DNA from: Desulfobacteraceae bacterium
Lineage (GTDB): Bacteria; Desulfobacterota; Desulfobacteria; Desulfobacterales; SURF-15
Length of the DNA stretch: 12,957 bases
NCBI GenBank assembly: GCA_003599475.1
Contig: QZKK01000172.1
Location: 1-12,957 of the forward strand
Direction: 5' to 3'
Part shown: in pieces, positions 5,315 to 10,224 of the stretch
How positions within the stretch are numbered: position 1 is the stretch's first letter
Layout: each line of letters starts with the position of its first letter
The notes under the pieces: model-generated
What the model saw: only the letters and a program-made list of their open reading frames with translations
Told to the model about the DNA's origin: nothing
The model's database searches: none
Program-made: the position numbers and the translations under genes

Positions 5315-6991
5315 ATGGAAACAACGGCAAAGATCATTGTCGTCGACGATGAGGAACGGATCTGTCGGAACATCAAAAAAATCCTCTCCAAGAACAATTT
5401 CGAGGTCACTCACGCGTTGAGCGCCCGGGAGGCCCTGGAGAAAATGGCCGGAGGTCATTTTGCGCTGATGCTCTCCGATATCGTCATGCCGGGGGAAAAC
5501 GGGATCGAACTTCTCAAGCGCGTCAAAAAGGAGTGGCCGCAGACAAAGGCCGTCATGATGACCGCTTATGCCTCTACCGAAACTGCCGTAAAGGCCATCC
5601 GGTTGGGCGCTCTGGACTACATCGCCAAGCCTTTTACACCGGAGGAGCTCAGAAAAACGATCGGGAAGGCCATGGCCGGAGAAATCAAGGAAGCGCCGAC
5701 AAGCCAGGCTGAAAGGGAGGCCGTCGATGTCATCGATATCGATATCCCGTTTAAAACCGGGGAGGTGGCGCAATATACCGGGGAAGACTACGCAAAGAGG
5801 CTGGGTCCTTCGGATATGCCGGTTGTCGAGGTAAAGATGCCGGAGCCCCTCGCGAATTTTTGCGAGGTGGGCGTCATGGTCTGCGACATTTTCAAGAAAC
5901 TGGGCGCCACCTGCAAGGCGGGCACAAAGAGCGGGGAATGCCCTCAGAAAAAGGCAAAAAAGACCAAGGGGGCCGGGAAGGAGAAAGGGACCGATTTCAT
6001 AGGGCTCATCGGCATCGATCAGCCGTTCAATTACGATGAGGTTGTTTCCGTCACCGGTCCCGAGTACGTCCGCAATCTACATCATGAAGGGGTCAGCTTC
6101 GTTCCCTACGAAGAGCTCAAGAAAGGTGCATCCGCACCCCTCACGGCCAAAAGAAGGGAAATCATCGATACCGACATGCCCTTCGACAGCCAGGAAGTGG
6201 CGGGTGCCGCAGGAGAAGCCTATTCCCTGCATCTGACCCGATCCGATATGCCCGCCGTTGAAATCACCGCCTCCGTACCTCCGGCCGGATTTTGCGAAGT
6301 CGGGACCATGGTCTGCGACATCTTCAAGAAACTGGGTGCCACCTGCAAGGCGGGCACAAAGAGCGGGGAATGCCCCCAGAAAAAGGCCCAAAAGACCAAG
6401 GGGGCCGGAAAGGAGAAAGGAGTCGATGCGGCGACACTCATCGGCATCGACCAGCCTTTCGATTACCGGGAGGTGGAAGCCGCTGCCGGACCGGAGTATG
6501 TGCGGAATCTTTTCCGCGAGGATTTCGTCGTCCGGCCGTATGCCGAGCTCAAGGAACAGATGCGCTTGTCCGCGGAGGAGACAGGCATGCGGGCAATTCC
6601 CGATCTGAATACGGCAGCGGAGGCTTCTGCCGACATCCTTGTCATCGACGATGAAGTGGCGGTCAACAACAACATCCGGAAAATCCTACAGAAAAACAAC
6701 TTGCAGGTAGATCAGGCCGTATCCAGAGCCGAGGCAATGGAGAAGATCCAGGAACGGCCTTACAAGATCGTGCTTCTCGATCTCAGGATGCCGGGAGTGA
6801 AAGGATTGGAGCTTCTGCAGGCCATCCGCGACAGGAACCCGGCCGCCAAAGTGATTATCGTGACTGGCTATGCCAGCATCGAAACGGCTGTCGAGTCCAC
6901 AAGGCTCGGTGCATTCGATTACCTGGCAAAGCCGTTTACTCCGGATGAGATCCGGAAGGTGACGGAAAAAGCCTTCCTGCTTGCCGCCTGA
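5315..6991 (+). CDS. Dual-receiver protein with duplicated four-cysteine module (REC - [Cys module]x2 - REC)
   Basis: This 558-residue protein has an N-terminal receiver (about 6-122: DD11-12, Asp55, Thr83, Lys105) and a C-terminal receiver (about 440-556: DD445-446, Asp489, Thr517, Lys539), both with all phosphorylation residues. Between them lie two copies of a module with a 144-residue period. Each has cysteines in C-x6-C-x9-C-x8-C (183, 190, 200, 209 and 327, 334, 344, 353), then a Lys-rich linker. A 24-residue motif of the form DxPFxxxEVxxxxGxxYxxxL occurs four times (140-163, 232-255, 284-307, 376-399), so each module is itself a pair of related halves. I do not recognise the module. 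There is no DNA-binding, enzymatic or membrane domain. I chose ATG 5315, six bases after AAGGAGG; the in-frame GTG at 5309 abuts that site. A metal- or redox-sensing phosphorelay scaffold is inference. Confidence 0.9.
   Translation: METTAKIIVVDDEERICRNIKKILSKNNFEVTHALSAREALEKMAGGHFALMLSDIVMPGENGIELLKRVKKEWPQTKAVMMTAYASTETAVKAIRLGALDYIAKPFTPEELRKTIGKAMAGEIKEAPTSQAEREAVDVIDIDIPFKTGEVAQYTGEDYAKRLGPSDMPVVEVKMPEPLANFCEVGVMVCDIFKKLGATCKAGTKSGECPQKKAKKTKGAGKEKGTDFIGLIGIDQPFNYDEVVSVTGPEYVRNLHHEGVSFVPYEELKKGASAPLTAKRREIIDTDMPFDSQEVAGAAGEAYSLHLTRSDMPAVEITASVPPAGFCEVGTMVCDIFKKLGATCKAGTKSGECPQKKAQKTKGAGKEKGVDAATLIGIDQPFDYREVEAAAGPEYVRNLFREDFVVRPYAELKEQMRLSAEETGMRAIPDLNTAAEASADILVIDDEVAVNNNIRKILQKNNLQVDQAVSRAEAMEKIQERPYKIVLLDLRMPGVKGLELLQAIRDRNPAAKVIIVTGYASIETAVESTRLGAFDYLAKPFTPDEIRKVTEKAFLLAA
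5747..6598 (+). repeat. Internal coding duplication, 432-base period
   Basis: The central part of the dual-receiver gene contains two 432-base copies, beginning near 5732-5747 and 6164-6179. Most of the repeat has diverged to the motif level, but 5881-5987 and 6313-6419 differ at only about six positions over about 107 bases. Confidence 0.85.
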
Positions 6992-7008
6992 AGCATCCCT
7001 CATGGGCG

Positions 7009-7040
7009 ACTCCCGGCCGGCTTTCCGGCCGGGAGTTTTT
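7009..7040 (+). terminator. Rho-independent terminator after the dual-receiver gene
   Basis: A 12-bp perfect stem (7009-7020 with 7025-7036, GC-rich core CCCGGCCGG), a 4-base loop CTTT, and a T-run at 7036-7040 lie 17 bases after the stop codon. It separates the regulatory genes from the electron-transfer operon. Confidence 0.93.
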
Positions 7041-7102
7041 CGACTGTTCCCGCAAAGCAGCAAACCGATTCATGTCATTCGATTACGCTTCCGAAGAAAG
7101 CT

Positions 7103-7128
7103 CCAGCCCGATTTCCCAGCCCGATTTC
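7103..7128. repeat. 13-bp tandem direct repeat (2 copies)
   Basis: CCAGCCCGATTTC occurs twice back to back (7103-7115 and 7116-7128), about 35 bases before the -35 box of the hdrA promoter. It might be a binding site for an activator, or a simple replication-slippage duplication. Confidence 0.8.
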
Positions 7129-7164
7129 TATGACCCTCCATGATCTTAAGGCCCAATAAATTCA

Positions 7165-7192
7165 TTGACTTTCAAAAAAGATTAGGTATACT
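7165..7192 (+). promoter_or_regulatory. Sigma70-type promoter of the hdrA-nuoEF operon
   Basis: TTGACT (7165-7170) and TATACT (7187-7192) are separated by 16 bases, each matching five of six consensus positions. The site stands in an AT-rich stretch between a strong terminator and the first gene of the operon, and predicts a leader of about 65 bases. Confidence 0.72.
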
Positions 7193-7263
7193 TAACCCTT
7201 TTTGTTTTTGGGGGGACTTTTTCGATTTATTTCAGGTTTTATCTTTCTGCCCAAGGAGTGAAT

Positions 7264-7647
7264 ATGAGCGAAAAAATTCTTGGCTCTGTCTTGGTTGTCG
7301 GCGGCGGTATCGCCGGTATGCAATCGGCTATCGATTTGGCCAACTCGGGATACTATGTGTATCTTCTGGAAAAATCTCCTTCCATCGGCGGGGTGATGTC
7401 CCAGCTCGATAAGACCTTTCCCACAAACGATTGCGCGATGTGAATCATCTCGCCCAAGCTGGTCGAGGTCGGCCGGCACATGAATATCGAGCTCATCACT
7501 TATGCGGATCTGGAATCGGTGGAGGGCTCACCCGGGAATTTCAAGGTCAAGATCCGGAAAAAAGCCCGCTCCATCAAAGAGGATCTGTGTACCGGCTGCG
7601 GTGCATGCGTTGAAAACTGCCCGGTGACGCAAATCGCACGGGGTTAA
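7264..7647 (+). CDS. hdrA: Short selenocysteine-containing HdrA N-terminal fragment (UGA read-through)
   Basis: Reading through TGA 7441-7443 as selenocysteine gives 127 residues. They match the start of the FAD domain of deltaproteobacterial Hdr[11 protein letters not shown] (11-20), LEKSPSIGG (35-43), then [19 protein letters not shown] (54-72) with Cys57 and Sec60 where homologues have Cys or Sec. HdrA is an established selenoprotein family in methanogens and some deltaproteobacteria. The protein ends just after a first [4Fe-4S] motif, [12 protein letters not shown] (Cys109, 112, 115, 119), at TAA 7645-7647, while family members run for hundreds of residues more. The continuation of HdrA appears in the chimera starting at 10225. 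ATG 7264 follows AAGGAG by five bases; GTG 7258 overlaps that site. It may assemble in trans with the chimera, or be a remnant; the good promoter, ribosome site and intact family motifs favour function. Confidence 0.8.
7441..7477 (+). promoter_or_regulatory. Sec UGA codon with candidate bacterial SECIS hairpin
   Basis: The in-frame TGA (7441-7443) is followed by an 8-bp stem, GCTGGTCG (7458-7465) with CGGCCGGC (7470-7477), containing two G-U pairs. It closes the loop AGGT (7466-7469). The loop GG pair is about 24 bases after the TGA, inside the distance range known for bacterial SECIS elements, and AGGU resembles the start of the E. coli fdhF loop. A bulged U in the upper stem is not obvious. 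Confidence 0.68.
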
Positions 7648-7763
7648 ACTTCTATGCTTGGGATAGGCTCCGATCTGTTGCCGGCTAGCTCTCGGCGGCA
7701 GTCGAGGAGAAATCGATCTTATAGAAGATTCGAGAAGAAAAAAACAAAAACAGGTTGATCCAT
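7648..7763. other. Intergenic gap between hdrA fragment and nuoE with hairpin
   Basis: This 116-base gap shows no HdrA-like sequence in any forward frame that would rejoin the truncated gene to a longer one. It contains a 9-bp stem with two G-U pairs (CTGTTGCCG 7675-7683, CGGCGGCAG 7693-7701, 9-base loop) and an outer 7-bp inverted repeat CTTCTAT/ATAGAAG (7649-7655 with 7721-7727). No T-run follows, so an attenuator or mRNA-processing site is possible but unproven. Confidence 0.5.
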
Positions 7764-8291
7764 ATGAACGTCAAGAATGAAATCGATTTGGTGGATGAAG
7801 ACATGGACCGAGCGCATCGAACCGGGAAAGCCGAAGAGATGGACCCCCACGAGCTGGACCGAATCCTCGAGGAATTCGGCAATGACAAAGAGAACCTGAT
7901 CATGATGATGCAGGCCGTTCAGAGGCGCTACGGTTACCTTCCGGGGCCGTGCCTTTCATACCTTTCCGAGAAGATCGAAATTCCTCTGAGCCGAATTTAC
8001 GGAATCGCCACTTTTTATGCAACCTTCAGCCTAGAGCCAAGGGGCCGGAATCTGATTACGGTCTGCACGGGGACCGCATGCCATGTGAGGGGGGCGAACC
8101 GAGTGCATGAACGCATCCGTGAGAACCTGCACATCCAGGATGGTCAGACTACCGAGGATCGGCGTTTTACGCTCGAATCGGTGCGCTGTATCGGATGTTG
8201 CAGCCTCGGACCTGTGGTCAAGATCAATGAAGATGTGCATGGGCGGTTGTCTCCGGATGAAACGGTGAAGATCCTTGGCAAATATGAATAG
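7764..8291 (+). CDS. nuoE: NuoE-like [2Fe-2S] thioredoxin-fold subunit
   Basis: This 175-residue protein matches the 24-kDa subunit family of NADH dehydrogenases, which also serves HydA/HoxE-type and BamG-type diaphorase modules. The N-terminal helical part (about 28-95) includes LMMMQAVQRRYGYLP-like and RIYGIATFYATF segments typical of NuoE. The cluster ligands are Cys101, Cys106, Cys142 and Cys146, spaced C-x4-C-x35-C-x3-C, which is the NuoE pattern. The first 25 residues are acidic and extra. ATG 7764 is preferred over the in-frame TTG 7755. The stop lies just before nuoF, so the two are cotranscribed and probably form the NAD(H)-side electron-entry module. With no membrane Nuo subunits in view, this is more likely a soluble Hdr- or Bam-type complex than complex I. 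Confidence 0.92.
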   Translation: MNVKNEIDLVDEDMDRAHRTGKAEEMDPHELDRILEEFGNDKENLIMMMQAVQRRYGYLPGPCLSYLSEKIEIPLSRIYGIATFYATFSLEPRGRNLITVCTGTACHVRGANRVHERIRENLHIQDGQTTEDRRFTLESVRCIGCCSLGPVVKINEDVHGRLSPDETVKILGKYE

Positions 8292-8313
8292 GGGGGAAAT
8301 AAGAGGCAAAGGC

Positions 8314-10206
8314 ATGAAAATTCAGTCCGTCAAAGATATAGAAAAAATCGGTGCAGAATGCCGCAAGAAAATATACTTTCCGGAGAATGTGAAGGTGAAT
8401 GTGGGGATGGCTTCATGCGGGATTGCTGCCGGGGGCAGGGCAGCCTTTGAAACGGCGCTTAAAGAACACCCCTCGATTCAAGTCCGCCAGACCGGATGCA
8501 TCGGATTCTGCGAGGAAGAGCCTCTGGTGGAAATCCTATGTTCACACAAACCAAGGATCCTATACAAACAGGTCACACAGGATAAGATCGACAGCGTCAT
8601 TAACGATTACATCGAGGAGAGGTACGATCGGAAGCTGATTTTAGGGCAGGTGCGAGATCCTCGATCGATTATCGAGGAGAATATCGATAACCCGCTTGAA
8701 GGCGTGAAACCTCTCAAGGGAATCCCTTTTCTGGAGGAGGTTCCATTTTATACCCCCCAAGTCAAAATCGCTTTGCGGAACTGCGGATACATCGATCCGG
8801 ATTGTATCGAGGAATATGTCGCAAGGGGCGGCTATTTCGGCTTTTTTCGCGCATTGGAAGAGATGCGGCCGAATGAGGTCATCGCTTCGATCAAGAAATC
8901 CGGCCTCAGGGGCCGCGGCGGCGGCGGATTTCCTACAGGAATCAAATGGGAGAGTTGCCGCAAACATGAGGGAGAAAGATACGTAATTTGTAACGCCGAC
9001 GAGGGCGACCCGGGTGCGTATATGGATCGAAGCGTGCTCGAAGGAGACCCCCACAGCGTACTCGAGGGCATGCTGATCGCTGCATATGCCATCGGATCCG
9101 CAGAAGGCTTCATCTACGTGCGCAACGAGTACCCGTTGGCTGTAAAACGCCTGATCCACGCCATCCGGCAAGCCGAGGAGATCGGGCTGTTGGGCGAGAA
9201 CATCGCCGGCTCCGGCTTCAGCTTCCGTGTTAAAATCTCGACCGGCGCCGGTGCATTTGTCTGCGGCGAATCCACAGCCCTGATGGCCTCACTTCAGGGG
9301 AATGTCGGAAGGCCCAGGGCCAAGTATGTCCATACGGTGGAAAAAGGATTCAGAGATGGTCCGTCCAATCTCAACAATGTCGAGACCTATGCCAATGTGC
9401 CAGTCATCATGCTGAAAGGCCCCGAATGGTACTCCGGCATGGGGACGAAATACAGCAAAGGGACCAAGGTCTTCAGCCTTGTGGGTAAGGTGAAGAACAC
9501 GGGACTGGTGGAAGTCCCGATGGGGACCTCTCTGCGAAACATCATTTTCGATGTCGGCGGCGGCATTCCAAACAAGAAAAAATTCAAAGCGGTCCAGACG
9601 GGGGGGCCCTCCGGCGGCTGCATTCCGGAGCGCTTTATCGATTTATCGGTCGATTTCGACGAACTCGCGAAGGTCGGCTCCATCATGGGCTCCGGGGGCA
9701 TGATCGTGATGGACCAGGATACCTGCATGGTGGATGTGGCCAGGTACTTCCTGGATTTTCTGAAAGAAGAATCCTGCGGACAGTGCACTCCTTGCCGCGA
9801 AGGGATCAAGCGGATGCTGGATACTTTGAACAATATCTGCGAGGGGAGGGGCCAAGAAGGGGACATCGAGCTGCTCGAGGAAATGGGGAGCACGATTCAG
9901 AAGTTTTCCCTATGCGGACTGGGGACATCGGCGCCGAACCCCGTTCTGACGACGATTCTCTACTTCCGGGACGAATACGAAAAACATATCCGGGAGAAAA
10001 AATGTCCGTCCGGAGTCTGCAAACCGCTGTTCCATTACGAGATCGACCCGGAGGCCTGTACCGGATGCCAGGTCTGCTTCCGCAAGTGCCCGCAGGAGGC
10101 GGTGTCGGGGGAGAAGAAAAAGGTTCATCGGATCGATCAGGAAAAATGCATCAAATGCGGCATCTGCTACGAGGGCTGCAAGTTTGACGCTGTTGCGATA
10201 CGTTAG
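8314..10206 (+). CDS. nuoF: NuoF-like NAD(H)/FMN diaphorase subunit with C-terminal 2x[4Fe-4S] ferredoxin
   Basis: This 630-residue protein oxidises or reduces NAD(H) through FMN. An N-terminal thioredoxin-like domain (about 1-105) keeps Cys35, Cys62 and Cys66 but lacks a fourth cysteine at the usual position. The NADH/FMN core has GLRGRGGGGFPTG (197-209), CNADEGDPGAYMDR (226-239) and GAGAFVCGESTALMASL (311-327). An SLBB-type region follows (about 385-465), then the [4Fe-4S] ligands Cys488, Cys491, Cys494 and Cys534 (SCGQCTPCREG). The C-terminus adds two ferredoxin motifs, CTGCQVCFRKCP (582-593) and CIKCGICYEGC (612-622), as in HydB/HoxF-like and other soluble diaphorases. I chose ATG 8314, preceded by AAGAGG; ATG 8284 would overlap nuoE by 8 bases and add ten residues. 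It probably passes electrons to the NuoG-like front of the next gene. Confidence 0.94.
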   Translation: MKIQSVKDIEKIGAECRKKIYFPENVKVNVGMASCGIAAGGRAAFETALKEHPSIQVRQTGCIGFCEEEPLVEILCSHKPRILYKQVTQDKIDSVINDYIEERYDRKLILGQVRDPRSIIEENIDNPLEGVKPLKGIPFLEEVPFYTPQVKIALRNCGYIDPDCIEEYVARGGYFGFFRALEEMRPNEVIASIKKSGLRGRGGGGFPTGIKWESCRKHEGERYVICNADEGDPGAYMDRSVLEGDPHSVLEGMLIAAYAIGSAEGFIYVRNEYPLAVKRLIHAIRQAEEIGLLGENIAGSGFSFRVKISTGAGAFVCGESTALMASLQGNVGRPRAKYVHTVEKGFRDGPSNLNNVETYANVPVIMLKGPEWYSGMGTKYSKGTKVFSLVGKVKNTGLVEVPMGTSLRNIIFDVGGGIPNKKKFKAVQTGGPSGGCIPERFIDLSVDFDELAKVGSIMGSGGMIVMDQDTCMVDVARYFLDFLKEESCGQCTPCREGIKRMLDTLNNICEGRGQEGDIELLEEMGSTIQKFSLCGLGTSAPNPVLTTILYFRDEYEKHIREKKCPSGVCKPLFHYEIDPEACTGCQVCFRKCPQEAVSGEKKKVHRIDQEKCIKCGICYEGCKFDAVAIR

Positions 10207-10224
10207 CATCGAGGAAAAGAACCA

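Noticed and set aside
7264..7443. A 59-residue peptide ending at TGA 7441
   Set aside because: Clear HdrA homology continues in the same frame past the TGA at a known Sec position, and a SECIS-like hairpin follows, so the TGA is read as selenocysteine rather than a stop.
7264..7647. Short hdrA as a plain pseudogene
   Set aside because: Not excluded, but it has a strong promoter, a good ribosome binding site, no frameshift, intact FAD, Sec and [4Fe-4S] motifs, and its missing part is supplied by the downstream chimera.
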